DNA from: DASZIT01 sp052143315
Lineage (GTDB): Bacteria; Actinomycetota; Acidimicrobiia; Acidimicrobiales; RAAP-2
Assembly (NCBI GenBank): GCA_052143315.1
Contig: JBKQTE010000102.1
Coordinates: forward strand, 1 to 12,308
DNA length: 12,308 bases
Reading direction: 5' to 3'
Below are positions 6,603-12,308 of this stretch, in pieces. The notes beneath the pieces were generated by a model. It was not told where the DNA came from. It saw only the letters and a list, made by a program, of their open reading frames with translations, and made no database searches. How positions within the stretch are numbered: position 1 is the stretch's first letter; each line of letters begins with the position of its first letter. The position numbers and the translations under genes are program-made.

Positions 6603-9286
6603 CGACCACGGCCACCGCGGAGCCGGTGGGGAACGACGGGCAGCATCCCGGAACCGTCCTTCCCGACGGCTACGCCACCCTCCCGGGTCGGCCAGACGAG
6701 CTGGTGGCGGCCGACGGCTCGGTCCGCCAGAGGTGGCGCCAGGTGATCGGCGAGCTGGCCGGGCTGGAGCCCTCCGGGCTGATGGCCCGTCGCGACGAGC
6801 TGGACCGGCTCCTGCGCAACGAGGGGGCCACCTACACCGTCCTCAACCACGCCGCCAGCCGGCGCCGGCCGTGGTCACTCGATCCCTGCCCGCTGGTCCT
6901 CGATCAGGCGGGCTGGGCGGCCCTGGAGACGGCCGTGGCCCAGCGGGTGCGCCTGCTGGACCTGGTGCTGGCTGACATCTACGGACCCCGGCTGCTCATC
7001 GAGCGCGGCCTGGTGCCTCCCGAGCTGGTGCTGGGGAGCCCGGCGTTCCTGCGACCCAGCGATGGGATCTCGCTGCCCGGCGCCCACCAGCTGTTCACCA
7101 CCGCCGTGGACGTCGTGCGGGACGCCCAAGGCGACTTCCGGGCGGTGGGAGACCGGGCCCAGGCCCCGTCGGGCCTCGGTTACGCGCTGGTCAACCGGTC
7201 GATCCTGTCGAGGGTGCTCCCCAACCTGTACCTCCAGGCCGGGGTGGAGCGGCTGGCCGGGTTCTTCCGTTCGCTCCGGTCCGGCATCGCCGCCGTGGCG
7301 CCTGACGGTGTGGACGACCCCCGGGTGGTGATCCTCACCCCCGGGCCCCACACCGAGACGTACTTCGAGCACGCCTACCTGGCGGCCTACCTCGGTTACG
7401 CCCTGGTGGAGGGCCGCGACCTCGAAGTACGCAACAACCGGGTCTGGCTCCGCTCGCTGGCGGGGCTCGACCCGGTCGACGTGGTGGTGCGGCGGGTCGA
7501 CGACGCCTGGTGCGACCCGGTCGAGCTGCGGGCCGACTCGCTGCTCGGGGTGCCCGGCCTCATGGAGGTCGCCCGGCGGGGGCGGGTGTCGGTGATCAAC
7601 CCGGTGGGCGTGGCAGTCATCGAGAGCCCGGCCATCACCGGGCTGCTGCGCACGCTGGCGCCGGCCCTGCTGGGCGAGGAGCTGGCCATCGCCGGACCGG
7701 AGACCTGGTGGTGCGGCCGGGACGACGGCCTGAGCCACGTGCTGGCCCACCTCGAGGACCTGGTCGTGCTGCCGGCCCACCCGACGGCCGGCGGCCACCC
7801 GGTGCTGGCATCGACCCTGTCGGCGGAGCAGCTCGAGGCCTTGCGGAACAGGATCCGGCAACAGCCCGCCTCCTGGGTCGGCCAGGAGTACCTGGCCCCG
7901 TCGACCGCTCCCACCGTGGGGGCCTCGGGGGCCCTCGAGCCGCGCCCCGCCGTCCTCCGGACCTTCCTGGTGGCCGACGAGGCGACCGGCGGGGGCTCGG
8001 GGTACGGCTACACGGTCCTGCCGGGCGGGCTCACCCGGGTGGGCGCCACCCCCGAGGCCACCGTGGTGTCCAGCCAGGGCGGCGGCACCAGCAAGGACAC
8101 CTGGGTGGCCTCGCCCGAGCCGTCCTACCAGCAGAGCGCCTGGCTCCAGGCGGTGGCCTCCGCCTCCCCGCCCCGGCTCGACCTCGGCTCCCACACTCCC
8201 CTGCCGAGCCGGGTGGCGGCCCAACTGTTCATGATGGGCCGCACCGCCGAGCACGCCGAGCTGGTCATCCGCCTCATCCGCACGGTCCTGGCCCGCCTGG
8301 ACCAGCCCCTGGGCGGGGGCGGCGCCGGCGGGGCCGAGTCGCTCCAGGTCCTGGTGTCGGCACTGGGCACCGTGTCCGGCTTCGACCCGGTGTCGGAGGC
8401 GGACGACGACGCCCCGCCGGACGGCGGGGCGACCGGCGAGGAGGCGCTCGGGGAGATACCCACCGACCGGCGGGCCATGGCCCTGGTGCTCGACAGCGGC
8501 GTGGACGGCAGCCTGGTCTCCACGCTGGCTCTGCTGATCGACGCCTCCTACTCGGTCCGGGAGCAGCTCTCCGCCGACACCTGGCAGCTGATCGGCGACG
8601 TGGAGGAGGAGCTGGCCCGACTCCGGAACCGCCCACCCGCGCAGCTGGTGGGGCTCCAGGCAGGGCTGCAACGCCTCCTCCAGGCCCTCCTGGCCCTGGC
8701 CGGCCTGTCGGCGGAGAACATGGAGCGCGACCCGGTGTGGCTCTTCCTCGACGCCGGGCGCCGGCTGGAGCGGGCCCAGTCCCTGGTCCGACTCCTGCGG
8801 TCGGTCCTGGTCGATCAGCGAGAGGGCGTGGTCGAGGACCTCCTCATCGAGTCCCTGCTGAAGACGTCCGAGAGCCTGATCATCTTCCGGCGGAGGACCC
8901 AGTCGACCATGCAGGTGACCGGTGCGGTCGACCTGCTCGTCTACGACACCCGCAACCCCCGCAGCGTCATGTACCAGCTCGAGCGGCTGCTCGAGCACCT
9001 GGCCGACCTTCCCAAGCAGTCGTCGGCCCAGCGCATGGCGGCCCAGGAGCAGCTGGTGCTGGAGGCGACCACGGTCCTCCGCCTGACCGACGCAGACCGA
9101 CTGGCGGAGGTGGACGCCGGCACCGGGCGCCGTCCGGAGCTCGACTCGGTCCTCGGCCAGGTGGACGACACCCTGGTCCGGCTGCTCGACACCCTCCGGC
9201 GTACCTACTTCGCCCACGAGCGGCTCTCCTCGCTGGCCGAGCAGAGCCCGTCCCTCGAGCTCGACCCCGACGGTGAGGTCCGGTGA
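6599..9286 (+). CDS. Fusion of circularly permuted ATP-grasp (DUF404/407) and alpha-E (DUF403) domains, probable pseudo-ligase
   Basis: 895 residues from a GTG overlapping the alpha-E stop (GTGA). Residues about 20-510 are a second circularly permuted ATP-grasp and 535-895 a second alpha-E domain, so the protein repeats the two preceding genes as one chain. Conserved landmarks: GATYTVLNH, GDRAQAPSG at 184-192, TPGPHTETYFEHAYLA, VRRVDDAWCDP, DSLLGVPGLM, and SSQGGGTSKDTW ending at 502. Compared with the stand-alone copy, the Lys of LVVKP is Leu391, the Gly-rich loop is altered (PTAGGHP), the Asp of DLRPF is Val452, and the Glu of EDN is Gly184. The alpha-E motif is also worn (FMMGRTAEHAE at 545-555), while its second repeat, GRRLERAQ, is kept. 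An acidic Gly/Pro/Asp-rich linker lies at about 598-620. ATP-grasp/alpha-E fusions are known in other bacteria. The degenerate sites suggest a structural or regulatory partner; that is inference. Confidence 0.92.
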   Translation: MTTTATAEPVGNDGQHPGTVLPDGYATLPGRPDELVAADGSVRQRWRQVIGELAGLEPSGLMARRDELDRLLRNEGATYTVLNHAASRRRPWSLDPCPLVLDQAGWAALETAVAQRVRLLDLVLADIYGPRLLIERGLVPPELVLGSPAFLRPSDGISLPGAHQLFTTAVDVVRDAQGDFRAVGDRAQAPSGLGYALVNRSILSRVLPNLYLQAGVERLAGFFRSLRSGIAAVAPDGVDDPRVVILTPGPHTETYFEHAYLAAYLGYALVEGRDLEVRNNRVWLRSLAGLDPVDVVVRRVDDAWCDPVELRADSLLGVPGLMEVARRGRVSVINPVGVAVIESPAITGLLRTLAPALLGEELAIAGPETWWCGRDDGLSHVLAHLEDLVVLPAHPTAGGHPVLASTLSAEQLEALRNRIRQQPASWVGQEYLAPSTAPTVGASGALEPRPAVLRTFLVADEATGGGSGYGYTVLPGGLTRVGATPEATVVSSQGGGTSKDTWVASPEPSYQQSAWLQAVASASPPRLDLGSHTPLPSRVAAQLFMMGRTAEHAELVIRLIRTVLARLDQPLGGGGAGGAESLQVLVSALGTVSGFDPVSEADDDAPPDGGATGEEALGEIPTDRRAMALVLDSGVDGSLVSTLALLIDASYSVREQLSADTWQLIGDVEEELARLRNRPPAQLVGLQAGLQRLLQALLALAGLSAENMERDPVWLFLDAGRRLERAQSLVRLLRSVLVDQREGVVEDLLIESLLKTSESLIIFRRRTQSTMQVTGAVDLLVYDTRNPRSVMYQLERLLEHLADLPKQSSAQRMAAQEQLVLEATTVLRLTDADRLAEVDAGTGRRPELDSVLGQVDDTLVRLLDTLRRTYFAHERLSSLAEQSPSLELDPDGEVR

Positions 9287-10170
9287 CGTACCGGGTGGTC
9301 CACACCACGAGGTACCGGTACAACGCCCCGGTCTCGCGTTGCCGCAACGAGGCCCACCTCCGGCCACGCGAGACCGATCGACAGCGGTGCCTGTCCAACG
9401 CCGTCCTCGTGGCCCCCACCCCGGTCAGCTGGACGGAGCGCACCGACTTCTTCGGCAACCCGGTGATCGCCTTCGCGGTGGACGGGCCCTTCGACGAGCT
9501 GGTGATCACCTCCACCAGCGAGGTGGCGGTGGAGATGCGGGAGCCGCTGCCGCCGGTGGGTCCGTCATGGGAGCGGGCCCGGGACCAGCTGTGCGCGGAC
9601 CTGTCCCCGGGGATGCTCGATGCCCGCCAGTACTGCTTCGAATCGCCGTCGGTGCCCCTGTCGGCGTCCCTGGCGTCGTACGCGGCGCCGTCGTTCGGAG
9701 GTGGCCGGGCGCTGGTCGACTCGGTGTCCGAGCTGACCGCCCGGATCTTCGAGGACTTCGCCTACGACCCCGGGTTCACCACCGTCACCACCCCGCTCGA
9801 GGACGTCGTCCGGCACCGGCGCGGGGTCTGCCAGGACTTCGCCCACCTGGCCATCGGGTGCCTGCGCTCGGTCGGGCTGTCGGCCCGTTACGTGAGTGGG
9901 TACCTCGAGACGGCGGCGCCGCACGGCGGGGAACGCCTCATCGGAGCGGATGCCTCGCACGCCTGGGCCTCGGTCTTCGTCCCCGGCTGGGGCTGGTTCG
10001 ACATCGATCCCACCAACGCCCGGGTGGTCGGCAGCTCGTACGTGACGATCGCCTGGGGCCGCGACTACTCGGACGTATCACCCCTGAAGGGCATCGTGTT
10101 CGGCGGCGGCGACTGGCATACCCTCGACGTCTCCGTCGACGTCAGACGGCTCCACCCCGCCGCCCCGTAG
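9283..10170 (+). CDS. Transglutaminase-like family protein
   Basis: 295 residues from a GTG that overlaps the previous stop by 4 nt (GTGA), with GGTGAGG just upstream. The N-terminal beta domain typical of bacterial transglutaminase-like proteins is seen (YRVVHTTRYRYNAPVSRCRN, HLRPRET), followed by the papain-like core: Cys183 in RRGVCQDFAHL, His226 in DASHAWASVF, and Asp242 in WFDIDPTN. The Cys-His-Asp triad is complete, so the protein should be an active thiol enzyme, either a peptidase or amidase or an acyl transferase. No signal peptide is seen, which fits a cytoplasmic role with the upstream ATP-grasp and alpha-E proteins. In related clusters it has been proposed to cleave or cross-link the peptide or amide made by the ATP-grasp enzyme; this is prediction from gene neighbourhood. 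It closes the operon and is convergent with glbO. Confidence 0.94.
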   Translation: MTYRVVHTTRYRYNAPVSRCRNEAHLRPRETDRQRCLSNAVLVAPTPVSWTERTDFFGNPVIAFAVDGPFDELVITSTSEVAVEMREPLPPVGPSWERARDQLCADLSPGMLDARQYCFESPSVPLSASLASYAAPSFGGGRALVDSVSELTARIFEDFAYDPGFTTVTTPLEDVVRHRRGVCQDFAHLAIGCLRSVGLSARYVSGYLETAAPHGGERLIGADASHAWASVFVPGWGWFDIDPTNARVVGSSYVTIAWGRDYSDVSPLKGIVFGGGDWHTLDVSVDVRRLHPAAP

Positions 10171-10207
10171 ACGGCCCGACCGTGGCACCGGGCTTGACCG
10201 GTCCCTC

Positions 10208-10609
10208 TCACGGGCGGGAGTTGATCAGGCTGTTGGCCGCCATCGACAGGTAGTCGAGCAGCTCCTCCTCGTCCGACGGGTCCAGCCCGCCGGCGTGGAC
10301 GGCATCGGTCATGTGGCGCAGCCAGGCCTCGGCCTGGGCGGAGCCGATGACGAAGGGGGCGTGGCGCATACGGAGCCGGGGGGCGCCCCGCTGCTGGTTG
10401 TAGCGGTCGGGACCGCCCCAGTACTGGGCCAGGAACAATGCGAGGTGGGCCTTCGACTCGGTGAGGTCCTCGGGGTACATCGGCCGCAACAGCGGGTCGG
10501 CGACCACGCCGTCGTAGAACCGGTCGACCAGGGCCACGAAGAACGGTTCCCCGCCCCACCGCTCGTAGGGAGTCGCCCTGGAACCGCCTGATCGTCGAGC
10601 CAGTCGCAT
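10208..10609 (-). CDS. glbO: Group II truncated haemoglobin (trHbO)
   Basis: Small haem protein with a two-over-two fold that binds oxygen and other ligands; in mycobacteria linked to respiration and redox defence. The 133-residue product is close in sequence to mycobacterial GlbO: YPEDL, FLAQYWGGPDRYNQQRG and PRLRMRHAPF are near-identical blocks. Key residues all fit with a constant offset of 8-9 from the M. tuberculosis protein: Tyr32 (B10), Tyr45 (CD1), proximal His83 (F8) and Trp96 (G8). The N-terminus has about eight extra basic residues. The ATG is preceded by only a weak GGGAT; a -10-like TACGCT 7 nt upstream suggests a leaderless transcript. It is a lone gene, convergent with the transglutaminase gene (37-nt gap) and divergent from the acyl-CoA dehydrogenase gene (87-nt gap). 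Confidence 0.95.
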   Translation of the reverse strand: MRLARRSGGSRATPYERWGGEPFFVALVDRFYDGVVADPLLRPMYPEDLTESKAHLALFLAQYWGGPDRYNQQRGAPRLRMRHAPFVIGSAQAEAWLRHMTDAVHAGGLDPSDEEELLDYLSMAANSLINSRP

Positions 10610-10616
10610 GATCCCG

Positions 10617-10622
10617 AGCGTA
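10617..10622 (-). promoter_or_regulatory. Putative -10 element of glbO (leaderless)
   Basis: Minus-strand TACGCT, fitting TAnnnT, is followed after 7 nt by the glbO ATG. Transcription would begin at or within two bases of the start codon, which fits the lack of a clear ribosome binding site. Leaderless mRNAs are common in actinobacteria. No clear -35 is visible. Confidence 0.4.
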
Positions 10623-10635
10623 GGCCGACCTCGGT

Positions 10636-10641
10636 TAGCCT
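10636..10641 (+). promoter_or_regulatory. Putative -10 element of the acyl-CoA dehydrogenase operon
   Basis: TAGCCT on the plus strand fits TAnnnT and would start RNA near 10648, leaving a leader of about 50 nt that includes the AGGAGG at 10684. No good -35 match is seen. It lies 14 bp from the opposing glbO element, so the two promoters probably overlap. Confidence 0.35.
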
Positions 10642-10683
10642 CGTGCCCGGCACCCGACCGTGCCGTGGGGGCAAGAGGAAGAC

Positions 10684-10689
10684 AGGAGG
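10684..10689 (+). promoter_or_regulatory. Ribosome binding site of the acyl-CoA dehydrogenase gene
   Basis: AGGAGG, 7 nt before the ATG at 10697, is a consensus Shine-Dalgarno and fixes this ATG rather than an in-frame ATG-less extension upstream. Confidence 0.8.
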
Positions 10690-10696
10690 CCCGGCG

Positions 10697-11932
10697 ATGA
10701 TCGAGTGGTCAGAGGAGCAGTTGATGGTGCGGGACGCCGTCCGCCGGTTCATCGAAGCCGAGGTGGTACCGCACCTCGACGAGCTGGAGCACGGCGACCT
10801 GCCCCCCTACGACATCATCCGCAAGATGCAGGCCGCCTTCGGCATGGACCAGATGGCTCGGGACCGGTTCAAGCAGCAGCTCGACCGGAAGCGCAACGGC
10901 GAGGGCGCCGAGTCCCCCGCCGAGCGGGCGGAGCGCAAGGGGGACGGTGGCGCCGCCGCCATGACGCTCATCCCGATCATCGAGCTCTGCCACTACTGCC
11001 CGGGCATCGTCACCGCCATGGGTGTGAGCCTCGGTCTGGCCGCCGGCACCATCATGAAGCAGGGCACCCCGGCCCAGATGGAGCGGTGGGGGCTCGACCT
11101 CCTGACCTTCGACAAGGTCGGGGCCTGGGCGATCACCGAGCCCGACTCGGGCTCGGACGCCCTGGGGGGTATGCGCGCCTCAGCCCGGCGGGACGGTGAC
11201 GAGTACGTCCTCAACGGCAACAAGACCTTCATCACCAACGGGCCGTACGCCGACACGGTGGTGCTCTACGCCAAGCTCGACGACGGATCGGACACCCCCC
11301 TGCGTGACCGCCAGGTCCTGGCCTTCGTCCTCGACCGCGGGATGCCCGGGTTCGAGCAGTCGGCCCCGTTCCGGAAGATGGGCCTCCACTCCTCGCCCAC
11401 CGGCGAGCTCTTCCTGTCGGACGTCCGGGTCGGCCGGGAGCACCTGCTGGGGGAGACGGAGGGCAGCCCCACCGGTGGGCGCGAGTCGGCCAAGGGCAAC
11501 TTCGTGACCGAGCGGGCCGGCCTGGCGGCGATGTCCCTGGGCCTGATCGAGGAGTGCCTGAAGCTGTCCGTGGAGTACGCCAGGAGCCGCATGCTCTGGG
11601 GCCAGCGGATCGGCGATCGTCAGCTGATCCAGCTGAAGCTGGCCAAGATGGAGGTGGCCCGGCTCAACGTGCAGAACCTGGTGTTCCGGCACATCGAACT
11701 GTCGTCGGCGGGGAAGAGCCTCACGCTGGCGGAGGCGTCGGCGATGAAGCTGTACGCCGCCCAGGCCGCCTCCGAGGTGGCCATGGAGGCGGTGCAGCTG
11801 TTCGGCGGCAACGGCTACATGGCCGAGTTCCGAGTCGAGCAGCTGGCCCGGGACGCCAAGGTGTTCCAGATCTACGCCGGCACCGACGAGATCCAGGTCA
11901 CCCACATCGCCCGCGACCTCCTGAGCCGGTGA
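10697..11932 (+). CDS. Acyl-CoA dehydrogenase family protein with relocated catalytic glutamate
   Basis: FAD-dependent flavoprotein of the acyl-CoA dehydrogenase superfamily, 411 residues; the specific acyl substrate cannot be told. Seen: N-terminal helical domain (IEWSEEQLMVRDAVRRF), FAD/substrate motif AWAITEPDSGSD with Glu148, the beta domain (NGNKTFITNGP), and the C-terminal helical domain (WGQRIGDRQLIQLKLAKM, QLFGGNGYMAEF, RDAKVFQIYAGTDEIQ). Medium-chain enzymes have the catalytic Glu in IYEGT; here that position is Ala394. A Glu instead occurs at 272 in FVTERAGLAA, the position used as base by isovaleryl-CoA and long-chain enzymes, so the protein is probably active. The usual Pro/Gly-rich loop after the first helices is replaced by a charged segment at about 53-86 (MARDRFKQQLDRKRNG onward). 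AGGAGG precedes the ATG. An M20 amidohydrolase gene follows after 1 nt, suggesting an operon. Confidence 0.93.
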   Translation: MIEWSEEQLMVRDAVRRFIEAEVVPHLDELEHGDLPPYDIIRKMQAAFGMDQMARDRFKQQLDRKRNGEGAESPAERAERKGDGGAAAMTLIPIIELCHYCPGIVTAMGVSLGLAAGTIMKQGTPAQMERWGLDLLTFDKVGAWAITEPDSGSDALGGMRASARRDGDEYVLNGNKTFITNGPYADTVVLYAKLDDGSDTPLRDRQVLAFVLDRGMPGFEQSAPFRKMGLHSSPTGELFLSDVRVGREHLLGETEGSPTGGRESAKGNFVTERAGLAAMSLGLIEECLKLSVEYARSRMLWGQRIGDRQLIQLKLAKMEVARLNVQNLVFRHIELSSAGKSLTLAEASAMKLYAAQAASEVAMEAVQLFGGNGYMAEFRVEQLARDAKVFQIYAGTDEIQVTHIARDLLSR

Positions 11933-11933
11933 C

Positions 11934-12308
11934 GTGACGGACCCGTTCGGCCCGGGTCCCGCCGAGGCCGTGTTCGACGACATGGTCGACCTGCGGCGGG
12001 TGCTGCATCGCCGGCCCGAACTGGCCTTCGACGAGCACGAGACGACGGCGTTGATCCGGGCCCACATGGCGGCGCTCGAGATCCCCGAGACGCTGCGGGC
12101 CACCGAGACCGGGGGCATCTTCACCATGGAAGGGGGCCGGCCGGGGCGGAACGTCGTCCTGCGGGGCGACTTCGACGGCCTGCCGGTGCAGGAGGACGAG
12201 GCGCGCGCCGTCCACTCCGAGGTCGAGGGCGTCATGCACGCCTGCGGCCACGACGTGCACGTGGCCTCCCTGCTCGGTGCGGCCTCGCTGCTGGCGGCGC
12301 GGCGCGAG
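11934..12308 (+). CDS. M20-family amidohydrolase/peptidase, N-terminal part (cut by window edge)
   Basis: Metal-dependent amidohydrolase of the M20 family, in the subgroup of hippurate hydrolases and amino-acid-conjugate hydrolases; it would cleave an N-acyl amide. The first 125 residues are present and the frame is open to the last base. Seen: LRRVLHRRPELAFDEHETT near the N-terminus, the RGDFDGLPV strand (the family usually has DALP, so Gly for Ala is a small variation), and MHACGHDVHVASLLGAA at 101-117 with the metal-binding Cys104 and His106. The GTG start lies 1 nt after the acyl-CoA dehydrogenase stop; no strong ribosome binding site is seen, so translation is probably coupled. Exact substrate cannot be judged from the N-terminal part. 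Pairing with an acyl-CoA dehydrogenase hints at catabolism of an acylated compound, as inference only. Confidence 0.9.
   Translation, partial: MTDPFGPGPAEAVFDDMVDLRRVLHRRPELAFDEHETTALIRAHMAALEIPETLRATETGGIFTMEGGRPGRNVVLRGDFDGLPVQEDEARAVHSEVEGVMHACGHDVHVASLLGAASLLAARRE

Noticed and set aside
8392..8460. A domain boundary or gene break inside the fused protein at the acidic Gly/Asp/Pro-rich stretch
   Set aside because: The frame continues without a stop and alpha-E helices resume after it, so it is best read as a flexible loop inside the alpha-E half.
7510..9276. A 588-codon plus-strand frame overlapping the fused gene in another frame
   Set aside because: Composition is Gly/Arg/Pro/Ala repeats typical of frame-shifted GC-rich coding sequence; the other frame holds conserved ATP-grasp and alpha-E motifs.
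6875..9367. An 830-codon open frame on the minus strand opposite the fused ATP-grasp gene
   Set aside because: Rich in Gly, Gln, His and Arg with no family motif, and it mirrors the codon pattern of the real plus-strand gene.
10171..10207. Possible bidirectional terminator between the transglutaminase gene and glbO
   Set aside because: Only weak 5-bp stems such as ACCGG/CCGGT (10187-10202) and GCCCG/CGGGC are present, without a T-run on either side, so an intrinsic terminator cannot be supported.

Overview
The window is very GC-rich DNA with many GTG starts, short intergenic gaps and strong GC bias at third codon positions. Together with an acpP-rnc-mutM-smc block and a mycobacterial-type group II truncated haemoglobin, this points to an actinobacterium, possibly of the Acidimicrobiia or a related lineage. 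The taxonomic placement is inference; no rRNA gene or other decisive marker is present.

Region 1 (1-3815, minus strand) is a housekeeping operon read acpP, rnc, mutM, smc: acyl carrier protein, ribonuclease III, formamidopyrimidine-DNA glycosylase, and the N-terminal 652 residues of SMC, which runs off the left edge. The genes are tightly packed (1-nt gap or overlap, 8-nt overlap, 45-nt gap). The rnc frame has no ATG, GTG or TTG that would keep its catalytic motif; the best start is an ACG just after the acpP stop.

Region 2 (3816-3966) is a divergent control region. It holds a 21-bp near-perfect dyad, two weaker dyads, and overlapping -10-like hexamers facing both ways.

Region 3 (3967-10170, plus strand) is the most unusual part: a four-gene operon encoding a stand-alone circularly permuted ATP-grasp protein (DUF404/DUF407 type), a stand-alone alpha-E protein (DUF403 type), a second ATP-grasp fused to a second alpha-E domain, and a transglutaminase-like protein. 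Two junctions are 4-nt GTGA overlaps and a third possible GTGA start exists. Genes of these families are known to cluster and have been predicted from genome context to make or attach peptides, but the product is unknown. Here the fused copy has lost several residues that the stand-alone ATP-grasp keeps (Lys to Leu, Asp to Val, Glu to Gly), so it looks like a degenerate partner of the first copy. One active ligase, one probable pseudo-ligase, two alpha-E domains and one intact Cys-His-Asp transglutaminase may form a complex.

Region 4 (10208-12308) holds a group II truncated haemoglobin (glbO, minus strand), convergent with the transglutaminase gene and divergent from an operon of an atypical acyl-CoA dehydrogenase and an M20-family amidohydrolase cut by the right edge. 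No rRNA, tRNA, CRISPR array, insertion sequence or attachment site was seen. No gene-free stretch exceeds 300 bases.
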